Positions 1 through 11,500 of a stretch of DNA of 64,000 nucleotides are shown piece after piece. The DNA is taken from positions 2,790,001 to 2,854,000 of the forward strand of contig CM041779.1 of NCBI GenBank assembly GCA_023374045.1. The letters run 5' to 3'. The DNA is from Limonium bicolor. Taxonomy: Eukaryota; Streptophyta; Magnoliopsida; Caryophyllales; Plumbaginaceae. Position 1 is the stretch's first letter, and every line of letters starts with the position of its first letter. Position numbers and translations under genes: made by a program. The notes under the pieces are model-generated. The model was not told where the DNA came from. It did not search any database and saw only the letters and a program-made list of their open reading frames with translations.

Positions 1-1958
1 ATATATGTAGTAGTGTAGAAAATGTGACATGGTTCAATATCATAAATTATCATAATTAAAATGATAATAGTTAAGGAGAAAAAGAATTATAAACATGAGA
101 TATGGAAATTCTAAAGTAAGAGTATTCATGGGATAATAAGGATCCTAGATATTAAGAGTATAGTTTACAGATGAATTATACCACATGAAATATAAAAAAA
201 GAGACAAACCTTAGAAAAATAAATACTGAGGTAAGATGCATAGTGCATGACAAAGGATCACACATACAATAATGAAACAAACTGTATGATGTACAAACAA
301 ACATTAAGTTACATGCGATAACAAGTTTAACAACAACTATACTAATATACAAACAAGACTACGCGTGTAATATAACACCTTTTCCCAATCTCGAGGTAAA
401 CCTAAACCCGACAACATTGATAGTTAATAACGGGGGTTAACCGGGAGGTGGTTAGTGACGGTACGGGGTACCGTAGGATTGTGTTGTTATACAGTATGCT
501 AATCAGTAGCATTGTGTTTGTTTAGTTCGTTAGAGACTACACAAGGCATAGGATCTTGCTGATTCATACTCCACCGTAACCCAGGGTGAACGGTATGTTG
601 TTATGTGTCTCTGATTGTCTCTGAGGGCTTCCTCAGTTCAGACTTCTGTGTGATCTGTGATAAGATTGTTTGTCTGAATGTGATAATTAATATGCATGAA
701 TTGTGTATTTATAGCTGCTCATTATTTACTGTTGTTGAGTTAACAGTATTGGTTTCGTATATAAGAACCTATATATAAAACGAACTACGCGGCTATGGTG
801 CTATCTTATACGAAAAATAAGGAACGTCAGAAAAACGTTGTAGCACTAGGATAATATACATATATATTATCCAAGACTTTCATACGGAGCATTGCCCTTC
901 TATAATACGCCGCTCTCGTATCTAACCTGGACCCCGAGTTTACAGACTCCGATTGGACTAATGATCTTGGTCTGCTGTGTTAGAAAATTTGGTAATGCGA
1001 TGCGATGGTTATATTAAGTAAATAATGAATTGAAGTAAGCCAAGAGGATGTGGCTCTTGGTGCGCGCGCTGTGATCACAAAAACGATACCAGGATGTCCC
1101 GCGTACGGGTCCGCAAGTATCAGAAAAGTTCCCGTGAGCTAGAATGGCTCGTTGGTCGGAGACTCTATACCGTTGGAGTGGCTACTTGCCGTGGGTGACC
1201 CGCCATAATATATGGGTAATTAGAGACATGTCGTTTTAAATGAGACAATGTCACTAGGTATAACTGAACAACATACATTTGAGAATTATACAGTGGCGAA
1301 CAATATTGGCTTCTACACCATGGACGAGAATTAATACTTATTGTTACTCTCGTTGTTTCGCTTATTGTTCAGTGGTTATACTTGTGGTATATTATGTGTG
1401 TTGATTGTTGTGTGTTGTGGTATGGATTACTGTTGCTTTATTTTACAGTTTAATATATTAAAATGGTATTGCATGTAATGAACCTCATGCTCTCGACCAA
1501 ATAATGGAGGGGTCTTTGGGGGCATGACGGGGCATGTGATGACATACTCAGCAGGGGCTGATTCCATACCCAAACCATCTTTATTTCAGGTGATTAGCTG
1601 GTGGGTCGCAGCGAGACGTGACCATTGTGATATTACAGTTGGTTTAGACTTGGTACGTGTGATACTCAGGTTGTTTTGGACTCGGGTTGTTTAACCAAGG
1701 TGTATTTGGTTTAGATGCTCACGTCGTAATAATTGTTGATGTTAGATTTGTTTAAGTTGTTTAAGTTCTACTATCTATCTCTTGTGGTCACTGCGGGAAT
1801 ACGTTTCGCAAGTTGATTATCAGGTAAATCGTTATCACCCTATGGGCGAGTGATAACAGTGACACCAGTAGGGCGATAGTTTATTATTTACCGCTGCGAG
1901 ATATTATTGTGCGCGACCTCTATAGGATTACTAGGAACCGGTTTAGTAGGGTGTTACA
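1..1958 (+). repeat. 5' LTR of element 1 (right part only)
   Basis: This stretch is co-linear with 11264-13235, the last part of the 3' LTR, with many small indels between the two copies. It ends in TGTTACA just before the primer binding site. The first 2.7 kb of this LTR lies outside the window. Confidence 0.85.
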
Positions 1959-1962
1959 AAAG

Positions 1963-1974
1963 TGGTATCAGAGC
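1963..1974 (+). other. Primer binding site, tRNA-iMet type
   Basis: TGGTATCAGAGC lies 4 bases after the LTR end. It is the standard plant sequence complementary to the 3' end of initiator methionine tRNA. Confidence 0.9.
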
Positions 1975-2134
1975 GGAGTACCGCTCTGATTACAAGAGAT
2001 AGTAGTTTAAGCACCGTGAGCCTAGGTTATCTACAAACCCCAGTACCAAGATATGTGTAAATGATTTGAGTTAAGATATAGTAAGGAAAGTACGGTATTT
2101 ATACAAGAGCTGACCTTGGCTTTGAATTCTTCAG

Positions 2135-3670
2135 ATGTCTTCCGGGAGGCGATCAGCAGCAGAGGAGGTGGTGGAAGAGGCGCGGGCCTGGAGGAGGACC
2201 TCCGGAGGCCCCACCCGGGGGCGTGGCTGAGACGGTAGCCGCCGTCTTCGCTCAGCTAGCCCAGTTGGGAGGTATCCATATAGGAGCACCACCTGCACCA
2301 CCGGTACCCACCCGTACCCGCAACTAGAGAGCCGAATGGCTGAAGAGGTAGCTGACACGCGAGTACCTACTTACGATGAGTTGCTGATCCTACTGTTCTT
2401 GAGAGATACATCGTCAGCACGAGAAGGCCTTCGATGCCATACATGTGCCTGCTGGGCACCGAGTTGATATAGCAGCCTTCACCTGAAGGACGCTGCCAGC
2501 ACGTGGTGGAGGTCCGTGAAGGCACACTACCTTGCTACAGGGGTTTTGGGTGGACTGAATTCGTGGAGATATTGAGAGAGAAGTACTTCCTGCTCACCGG
2601 AAGCAGAGGAAGAGGAGGAGTTTGAGTCCCTGAGACAGGGTAGTATGACAGTAGATCAGTACTACTCCTTGTTTATTGGGCTCTTGGACTTTCGTCCCAG
2701 GAGTTGTATATTCTGATGCTGTGAAAGTAGAGAAGTTTAGAGGCGGGTTGAGATATGCTATTAAGGCCGTCCATGGGTGCTACCTTGTACCCTACGGTTC
2801 AGGTAAACTAATTGACAGTTTGTACCTTGTAACTTAGTGATTCATTACCAGTTTGGGAACTCATTGATACATTGCAGGAGTGTTATGACGCCGCTTCTCG
2901 GACTGAGATGATGGTGAACAGCCGGGAGACTGCCAGGGGCAGAAGCGTAAGGCCCCCAGAGAAAGAGGCAGAGACTGAGGCTGGAGGCGGAGGCAGTAAG
3001 GGTTGGAAGTAAGAACCAGACCTTAAGTTATTTAATCCATTTAAATTACTTACTTACTGCCTGCTTTTATACCTGCTATTCCTGACACTTTGACGATCAC
3101 AGAAGAAGAAGAAGTTCTCCTGGAGGGAGAAGAAGAAGGAGCAGGCCAGCCAAAAGGGTAAAGACAAGGTCCCGTTGCTGACCGGGCCTACCTACGATGT
3201 GCAGCCTCTTAGATCTATACCCCCTAAGGGTAAGCGATCTAACCTTGTGAATAAATTGTGTACCACACTACCCATTACCATCCTTGTACTAACCAGAGTA
3301 TGACATGATAATAGGTTCTGCACCCCAGCGCCACTTTCACTGCAAGCGCTGTGGTAAAGACCACCCGGGTGTCGACTGCACCGGGCAAGCGGTGGACTGC
3401 CACCACTGTGGAAAGAAGGGCCACAGGTCGTTCGAGTGCTTTAATAATCCAGATAGCCGAGCGTACCGCCCACCAAAGGGGACTCAGGGCGCACCTACTG
3501 GAGGAGGTGGAGCCCGAGGTGGCCAGAGGGGCCGGCGCCCCAAGCCCAGAGAGGGCAGCAGCAGCAGCAGCCGCAGCAGCAGAACCAGGGCCAGAGGAAC
3601 CCGCCAGGCAACCGTATGCTGAATGCAGCGGGAGCTTCAGGCGCTGGCACTAGTACCCAGCGCGATGAAG
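2135..3670 (+). CDS. gag of element 1 (interrupted, intron-containing)
   Basis: Nucleocapsid/capsid polyprotein that packages retroelement RNA. The ATG at 2135 is the first plausible start. A capsid-like stretch with LRQGSMTVDQYY is at about 2630-2680 and FRGGLRYAIK at about 2735. Two zinc knuckles follow at 3330-3445: one CX2CX3HX4C and one CX2CX4HX4C. A Gln-rich tail runs about 3550-3600 and ends at a splice donor at 3671. The frame is broken several times. Two gaps look like spliceosomal introns (3009-3102 and 3230-3314). The second joins PPKG to SAPQRHFHC in exact phase; the first is off by one base. A further frame change at about 3535-3560 lies near a G run. Family identity is firm; exact exon structure is inference. 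Confidence 0.65.
3230..3314 (+). other. Predicted spliceosomal intron in gag
   Basis: GT at 3230-3231 (GTAAGC donor) and AG at 3313-3314. Removing 85 bases restores one frame running from the basic gag region into the zinc knuckles. The codon split is G|GT and the flanking residues are open. The neighbouring segment 3009-3102 has GTAAG...CACAG ends but needs a 1-base correction to keep frame. Confidence 0.5.
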
Positions 3671-4658
3671 GTTAGCATTTGAAACCTTAACCATTGTATG
3701 AAAGCATGACTAAGTGTTAAACGTTTTACCTTGGCATGAATGAGTGTTTAAATTACCGTTTTAGATAAACAACTTACCTAGGAAACCTTTTACCTCTTAG
3801 GAGACTTCGATATCTGCTATCCCATACTTACAAGACAGAGATCACCTAGACCCGTGGAAGAAAGACGGGAGTACCCTAGTGAGTTGTGTCATGTAGTCAG
3901 ACCGGGCATGATACTTCTCAGAGAGTTCCTAACCCTAGATGAGCAAATCACCATAGTGAATGAGTGTAGAGCTTTGGGTAAGGGCATAGGAGGTTTTTAT
4001 ACCCCTGTATTTACTAGTGGTTCTAGAATGAAACTGCACATGATGTGCTTAGGGAAAGATTGGGATCCACAAGCTAGGGTTTATCGAGAGGTGAGGATGG
4101 TAGGTGACATACTATACCTAGGATACCCGAGAGTTTCCTTACCTTGGTGAGAAACGCAATGGATATCGCTCAAGACTGTGAGACTTATCCATTACCCGAC
4201 ATGACACCTGACGTTTGCATCATCAATTACTATGAACAGGGAGGGAAGCTTGGAATGCACCAGGACCGTGATGAGACGACCGAGTCCATCACCAGAGGAG
4301 TACCAGTTGTATCTTTTCCCATCGCGATGATGCTGAGTTTATTTATGGAGACCAGAAGAGGATGGATCTAGCAAGTAAGATCATCCTCAAGTCTGGGGAT
4401 GTGTTGGTATTTGGTGGAGAGTCGAGGCTTGTATATCATGGTATTAAGAGCATTAAGCTCAATACCGCACCACCAGCTCTAGTGAATGATACCCACATCC
4501 GACCTGGTCGTTTAAATTTGACTTTCAGACAGTATTGATGTAATAGCAGTAGCTAAGTGTGTAACCTTGTAAAATACCGTTGGATGAATGAAATAAGAGT
4601 TTCCTACTTTCAAGTGTTTGTGTTCAGTTTTGTTGATACCGATAATTCATAACTTCAG
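3671..4658 (+). other. Predicted alternative intron: donor 3671, acceptors 3800 and 4658
   Basis: The donor after ...GAT GAA G is at 3671. The near acceptor (CCTCTTAG, ends 3800) joins gag in frame to the AlkB exon (D-E-G-D-F-D...). The far acceptor (AACTTCAG, ends 4658) joins the same codon half in frame to Pol (D-E-G-Y-S-N-E-K...) and runs open into the Met at 4700. AlkB ends at a stop (4536-4538). Inclusion would therefore give Gag-AlkB and skipping would give Gag-Pol. Element 2 keeps an equivalent acceptor (24660, minus strand) with the same phase. The model is inference from frames and splice-site sequence only. Confidence 0.45.
3801..4538 (+). CDS. AlkB-like 2OG-Fe(II) dioxygenase domain of element 1
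   Basis: AlkB enzymes oxidatively remove alkyl groups from bases in DNA or RNA using Fe(II) and 2-oxoglutarate. Seen here: an N-terminal half with MCLGKDWDPQ, typical of the ALKBH1-like plant family; the HxD iron motif (HQDRD) at about 4258; GDVLVFGGESRLVYHG with the distal iron His at about 4438; and a C-terminal RLNLTFRQY with the paired Arg that binds 2-oxoglutarate, then a TGA stop. All expected catalytic residues are present. Two single-base frame breaks are visible, one between about 4100 and 4130 and one at about 4331 in the GDD region. Splicing at 3671-3800 fuses it to Gag. Capture from a host ALKBH1-like gene is inference. RNA repair, removal of m6A-type marks or genome protection are possible roles that the sequence cannot separate. 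Confidence 0.85.
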
Positions 4659-7600
4659 GCTATAGTAATGAAAAGGAGGGTACCATCTGCATCCTAGACA
4701 TGGCGCAAGCCAAGGAGTCTGGTAATGTCATCACAGGTATGACAGTTACAAACAACAGTGAATTAGTGATTTATTGGGACTCGATGCTAATACGAGAGAT
4801 AATCTCAGGTACCTTTCCTATTGATGGTATTAGTGCTTCCGTATTGTTCGACTCAGGAGCTTCGCATTCTTTCATTTCCTCGACGTTTGCTAAGAAGCTG
4901 GGGGCCACCCCCGAACAGCTTTCAGACTTTTCAGTCACCCTTCCTTCGAAGGAGAAAGTAGGTTGCACTAGACAGTATACAGGGTTAGAGATCAGCATTA
5001 TGACTGAGACCTTCCCCATTGATCTAATTGAGTTCAAGAATTTGGGTTTTGACATCATAGTGGGCATGGATTGGCTACAGAAGCATAGGGGCCGCCTTCA
5101 TTGCGCAGAGCATCGACTACTATTGAAGGGGCCGAGCGGCAAGACAGTGTCATACCGCAGTGTGAGGAGAGAGCCGACTGTCAAGATCGTGTCAGCATTA
5201 TCCCTGATGAAGGATGTTAGGAAGGGCCGACAAGCCTTCCTCTGTTATGTACAGGACACGAGACAGAGCGACGTGACGGACGTAGACATTCCAGTCGTGG
5301 TAGATTTTCCCGACTTATTTCCTGATGAGCTGCCAGGCATGCCGCCTGTGCGCGAGGTTGAGTTCGCCGTCGACTTGTTGCCAGGTACGGGCCCCATTGC
5401 TAAGGCACCCTACCGTATGGCACCGGCTGAGATGAGGGAGCTGAAGCTACAGCTGGAGGACCTCCTCGACAAGGGATTCATCCGACCTAGTGTTTCTCCT
5501 TGGGGTGCTCCAGTGCTGTTCGTCAAGAAAAAGGACGGCAGTATGCGACTCTGCATCGACTACCGCGAGCTTAATGCGGTTACAGTCAAGAACAAGTACC
5601 CATTACCACGGATAGATGATTTGTTTGATCAGCTGAGAGGAGCCAGTGTGTTCTCGAAGATAGACCTCAGATCTGGCTACCATCAGATTAGGATTGCAGA
5701 GGGTGACATTGAGAAGACAGCTTTCAGGACACGGTATGGACACTATGAGTTCACCGTTATGCCATTCGGACTGACGAATGCGCCAGCCATATTCATGGAC
5801 TTGATGAACCGACTTTTTAGAGAGCATCTTGATAGTTCAGTTGTAGTCTTCATCGACGATATTCTGATCTATTCAAAAACCAAGGAAGATCATGAGTTCC
5901 ATTTGAGACAGGTGTTGAATATTATGAGAGTGAACCAACTGTATGCCAAACTCTCTAAGTGTGAGTTCTGGTTAGACAGCGTGTCATTTCTAGGACACAT
6001 TATATCAGCTAGCGGCATATCTGTAGATCCTGCTAAGATTGAGGCAGTAAAGAGTTGGGCAAGGCCGAAGACAGTCACAGACGTCCGTAGCTTCCTGGGT
6101 TTGGCAGGGTATTATCGAAGATTTGTGAAGGACTTCTCCAAGGAAGCCAAACCAATGACTAATCTAATGAAGAAGGAATCCCAGTTCTTATGGTCTGCAG
6201 AGTGTGAGCAGTCCTTTCAGACGCTGAAGGATCTCCTGACATCGGCACCCGTTCTCACTATTCCTGAGGGCACCGATGGGTTCGAGGTGTACTGTGATGC
6301 CTCTGGAACCGGCTTAGGCTGTGTGCTTATGCAGCACGGGAGGGTAGTTGCCTACGCATCCCGACAGTTGAAAAGCATGAAGTGAATTACCCTACACATG
6401 ACCTAGAGTTAGGCGCAGTAGTCTTCGCTTTGAAGATCTGGCGACATTATTTGTATGGTGTGACAGTCACTATCTACTCTGATCACAAGAGCTTACAGCA
6501 TCTCTTCTCCCAGAAGGAGCTGAACATGCGACAGAGAAGATGGGTCGAGTTCCTGAAGGACTATGACATTGACTTGAGGTACAAAGAGGGCAAGGCGAAT
6601 GTAGTAGCTGATGCCCTGAGCCGCAGAGCTCATTCATTGTTCACCTTATTAGCAAACAGCAGTATGATTGATGAGATACGAGCTGCACAGGAGAGTGATC
6701 ACTATATGCAGGGTATCAGGCAGAAAATGATAGATGGTTGTTTTGAGAGATTGAAATATGATTTCGCACTGTGCGATGATGGCATGATTCGACTGAAGGG
6801 CCGTTTGTGTATTCCGGAGTCGGCTCCTGATCTGAAGGAGAAGATACTCCAGGAGGCTCATTGCTCGTCCTTATCCGTCCACCCTGGTTCGTCGAAGATG
6901 TATAAGGATTTGAAGGTTCATTTCTGGTGGAGCGGGATGAAGAAGGATGTAGCTGAGTACGTGGCTAGATGCTTGACCTGTCAGAAGGTTAAGTTTGAGC
7001 ACAGGAGACCCGGAGGTTTAGTGCAGTCTATGCCTATTCCTTGTTGGAAGTTCGAGGACATCTCGATGGATTTCGTTGTCGGTCTCCCACCGGCTAAGGG
7101 AGGACTGAACACGATTTGGGTCATTGTGGACCGTTTGACGAAGGTGGCAAAATTTGTTGCGATGAAGGATACCTGGAAGGTCCCGAAGTTAGCGGACTTG
7201 TTCCAGAAGGAGGTGATCCGGCACCATGGTGTGCCAAAGACTATTGTTTCTGATAGGGACCCTCGCTTTTTGTCTAGATTCTGGGGACAGGTTCAAGAAG
7301 CCTTGGGTACGAAGCTGAAGCTTAGTACGGCGTTCCATCCACAGACCGACGGTCAGAGTGAGAGGACCATCCAGACACTGGAGGACATGCTGAGAGCATG
7401 TGCCTTAGACTTTCAGGGGAGTTGGTTAGAGCGTCTACACTTGATAGAGTTCGCCTACAACAACAGCTACCACTCCTCGATACAGATGCCACCATTTCAG
7501 GCACTTTATGGTAGGCCGTGTAGGACTCCCTTATGCTGGGATGAGGCCAGCGAGACTACGCTTCTAGGACCAGAGTACCTAGAGCAGATTAAGGAGGATG

Positions 7601-8101
7601 TCCTACAGATTCGCAAGAACATGAGAGCTCAAGACCGGCAGAAAGCAAATGCAGACACCAAGAGGAGGGACATTGAGTTCACTACCGACGATATGGTATT
7701 CCTTAGAGTGTCACCCATGAAGGGGATATTCCGGTTTGGGCAGAAGGGCAAGTTGAGCCCGAAATATGTTGGACCTTACGCGATTAAGGAGCGAGTGGGC
7801 CCGTTAGCCTATAGACTGGATTTACCAGCAGAGCTCGGGAGGGTGCACGACGTTTTTCACGTTTCACAGCTGAAGAAGTATGTGCCCCACCCATCGCACG
7901 TGTTAGCCAGAGACTTTACAGTTGGACCCAGCTCTAAGATATGAGGAAACACCACTCCGCATTCTCGATACGAAGACGAGGCAGACTAGGAACAAGACCG
8001 TTAGCATGGTCAAGGTTCTCTGGTCGAACCATGAGGTGGAGGAGGCTACATGGGAGTTAGAGGACTCCATGAGAGCGAAGTACCCAGCACTCTTCGAGTA
8101 G
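4659..8101 (+). CDS. pol polyprotein of element 1 (PR-RT-RH-IN-chromodomain)
   Basis: Ty3/gypsy Pol. The first long frame, 4700-6385, has the aspartic protease site DSGAS (Asp about residue 51), RT with LCIDYREL and the catalytic FIDD at about 5850, and the start of RNase H (YCDASG). A 1-base loss in an A run at about 6375 shifts the frame. The next frame, 6382-7944, holds the rest of RNase H, the integrase HHCC zinc region, the catalytic core (DFVVGL, SDRDPRF, Glu in [10 protein letters not shown]) and the GPY/F module (KYVGPY). A second shift at about 7930 leads into a chromodomain ([19 protein letters not shown]) and the stop at 8099-8101. The start at 4659 assumes splicing to that acceptor; unspliced translation could begin at ATG 4700. 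Confidence 0.9.
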
Positions 8102-8137
8102 TAGCTGCGATACTTATACGGGTTCGTGGTCAAACCC

Positions 8138-8154
8138 TTTTTAAGGGGGGTAGA
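8138..8154 (+). other. Upstream polypurine tract-like motif, element 1
   Basis: TTTTTAAGGGGGGTAGA lies 37 bases after the pol stop and is nearly identical to the tract at the LTR edge. An equivalent second tract exists in element 2, so it is probably not chance. Confidence 0.5.
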
Positions 8155-8534
8155 CACCACTTGGCTTGCGCACATGTTGTGCATTAGGTCTTGTTATTTT
8201 GTGGTGTGTTTTGGGTGTATGCTATGTCATACGTATTTGTTTGGATGATTGTATGTATGATATTTTATGTATGTGCCTTAGTGCACCTGGTTGAATATAT
8301 ATACATGGTACCGCTGAGTACTTTTTGGTTGATGAGTTGGGATGTGCACCTTGTATAGTGCTGCTGTGATATGAATGAGTTATACTATGAGCTTGGCTAT
8401 TTGATATATGCTGTATGTATAGACTAGGTTTGAACCTAGTGGGAGTTACTCCCTAGAAATGGACTGTTTGGTTACTTAGTGGAACTTGATTCCTTAGGTG
8501 AACTTTAGAGGATTAAGGACTTCGGGACGAAGCC

Positions 8535-8550
8535 TTTTAAGGGGGGTAGA
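8535..8550 (+). other. Polypurine tract, element 1
   Basis: TTTTAAGGGGGGTAGA is placed immediately before the 3' LTR start (TGAAATACCCC at 8552). It would prime plus-strand DNA synthesis. A GGGACGAAG motif sits just upstream, as is common in this clade. Confidence 0.85.
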
Positions 8551-8551
8551 C

Positions 8552-11500
8552 TGAAATACCCCTAACCTTTAAAAAATTAATTAAATGATCTATTAATGAT
8601 CTAAATGATTAATAAACACCTAAATATTTTTGGGGAACAATCTAAAAGATCTCAACAAGGCAAAACACGCCTTAAGATCGGTAAAGCCAAAAATGTGCTT
8701 TAAGACACCATAAAGATTGTATGACCTCAAATAGGATCCAAAGTGGATTCCTAAGTATTATAATGAAGTAAAGAACATAACAAAACCATTCTCAAGGAGA
8801 ACTAAGCTCAGGAGCACCCTGCGACACAAAACGTGCACTAAAACACCTTAAAGCACGTTTTTGTGAGATTGCCTTTTAAATTGATTTTTAATGGGCTTAA
8901 AAATTATAATTATCCTTAAATATGATATTTTATCATGTTATATCATATTAGGAATTTAATTCCAAATTTTACAGATTTTTACAAATTTAATATTAAAATA
9001 TTAATAAAACCCCGAAGTGGGGCCACAGGAGTCAAATTGACCAAGTATGGTCAATGGGCATTAAAATGACCCATTTAACCTCATGGTGGCCGGCTGCAAT
9101 AAGGGAGGAGACAGCACACAATTATTTGGAGACAAATACTACCTAATACATGACTTTTCAAAATAATAACTTTATACATTATTACCAATCATTCTTACCT
9201 TCTCCTTTCTTCCTTGTCCGATCTTCACCATCCCAGCCGAGCTCCCCCTTCCTCTCAAGCTCTCCAAGCTTGTTCTTGAACATGGAAGGCAAATCTAGCT
9301 CTTAAGTCCTAAGGTAAGTGTTTTAATGTCATTTTTGTCATTTTTAGCCCTTTTTTTTCTTCATCTCTTCACTACCAAGACCTAAATTTCGTGGCTCATC
9401 AATTCCTATGGCTTATTCTCAGTATTCTAAGCTTAGAACAAGAGCTAAACTCGGTTGAGATCAGTAGAGGGACCAAGGTTGTCCAAATCTACATTTTAAG
9501 GTAAAAATGTGCTTTAAGCTCATAACTTTTGATTCCTTTCGAGTTTGGCTGTGAAATTTTGGTCATAGCTTCATCTTCTCCTCCATTTCGTGTAGATCTG
9601 TTGGTGAGTCATTTGGAGCAAGGGTGACCAAGATCCAAGAGAATACTCTCTTTTAAGCCATTTTTCCAAGGTAAAACCTAGTAACAAGGTAATATTTCGA
9701 GATCTAACTAATTCCTATGTCAATATGTTGGATCTAACACCTTGTGGTGTGTTTGGTTCAGGTCGAAAATACCTAGAACTCCCTTGCATTTTTAAGGTGA
9801 TTTTTGCCTTAAATCTTACATTAATTATTCCTTATGGTAAGCTCAAGCTTGGAGTGTAACCATATCTTGTTTTGTGTATTAAACATGTCTAAATCAAGTG
9901 GTGATTTTTCCTAGAGGTGGCCGAGAGCATACAAGGATAGATCAAGGTATAAACACCTTAACTTATGATTTTTGCAATTTTAAGCATATATATATATATG
10001 GCCGAGAGTGAACTTACTATATAGGTCATATTGACCTAAAATGGAAAAAAATGCTAAGATAAATTAAGCTAGTCATTTAAGAGATTTAATTAACATAATG
10101 GTCAAATTATGACATTATGTGGAAAAATAATTAAACCATGGAGAGGCCGAAATATATGCTATTTTTGAGACATTTATTGTGTATTTATTTTGCAAGTTCA
10201 AGGTTGTAATAAGGCCATGTCATTAGGCCATTTTAATTTAAGTTTATAAGCTTATTTAGTTTTATTTATGCTTATAATTAAATTTGGGGCCAATTCGTAA
10301 TTTTAAGGAATTAGAAAAGCCGTGAGTAATTTAGAGTAATTTAGGGTTTTTAAATGAATTAAAAAAAATTATAACACTTTATAAAGTTTTGGGTCAAAAT
10401 TGTAAAAATAGAAAAGTATAGGTCATTATTTGTAATTACCGAAAAATTGGTTCTCACTTGGTATTAGGAATCAAAGTTGACTATATAGGAGACTTTGACC
10501 AAGTTTGGAAAATTTAAGAAATTAAAATACTATCTTATAATAAGATACTTATTAATTGTAAAAGATATTAAGGTTTGGGGTGGTGGTAATGTAATTACCG
10601 AGAATTAAGAGTACTAAATGGAGGTTAGTAAAGTCCTAAGTTATTAGATTTTAGAATTTATTTGGTTAAATTTGGGTTAATATGAATATATTAAGTATAA
10701 TATAGTATTTTATGACATTGTTAAAATAGGTAACAAATGTATAAAAACCGTGAATTAAAAGAAGTATAAGGTTAGGAATAATGTTATATAACCTTTTGGT
10801 ATAGTTTGGTAACTTTTGGAATGGTATATAGGTTTTATAAAGGTATATGTATAAATATAGTTTTAATGGGATTAGAAAAACTATGTATTATAAATTGGAA
10901 TTGAATTGTGAGTTTATAGAAGTTTAGTGGGTATAAGTGAAAACCGAAAATACTAAGGCTATTTGGTATTAAAAACAAAATATAACTATAGGTTATAATT
11001 GTTTTAATGGTTTAAATGTCATAAGATATGTTATATAACTATAAGATGACATTATATTAATTAAGAGGTGGATTTTATAAATATTTAAGAACATAGGTGC
11101 TGTTCGAAAATAATAACATTTTTAATGGAATTTATAATATGGTTTTTAATGTTATAAGAGTTATAACATTTATAATATAAGAGATATTCATTAAAAAGAA
11201 TGAATATAGAGTATAAGACTTACCATATAATAAATAGTTCCATAATACACACATATAAATAAATATATGTAATAGTGTAGAAAATGTGATATGGTTCAAT
11301 AATCATAAATTATCATAATTAAAATGATAATAGTTAAGGAGAAAGGAATTATAAACATTAGATATGGAAATTCTAAAGTTAAGAGTATTCATGGGGTAAT
11401 AAGTATCCCAGATATTAAGAGTATAGTTTACAGATGAATTATACCACATGAAATATAAAAAAAAAAAAGAGACAAACCTTAGAAAAAAAATAAATACTAA

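Noticed and set aside
3854..4371. Treating the AlkB region as an ordinary host gene next to a transposon
   Set aside because: It lies between the Gag tail and protease of one element, in frame with Gag after splicing, and the same arrangement recurs in element 2.
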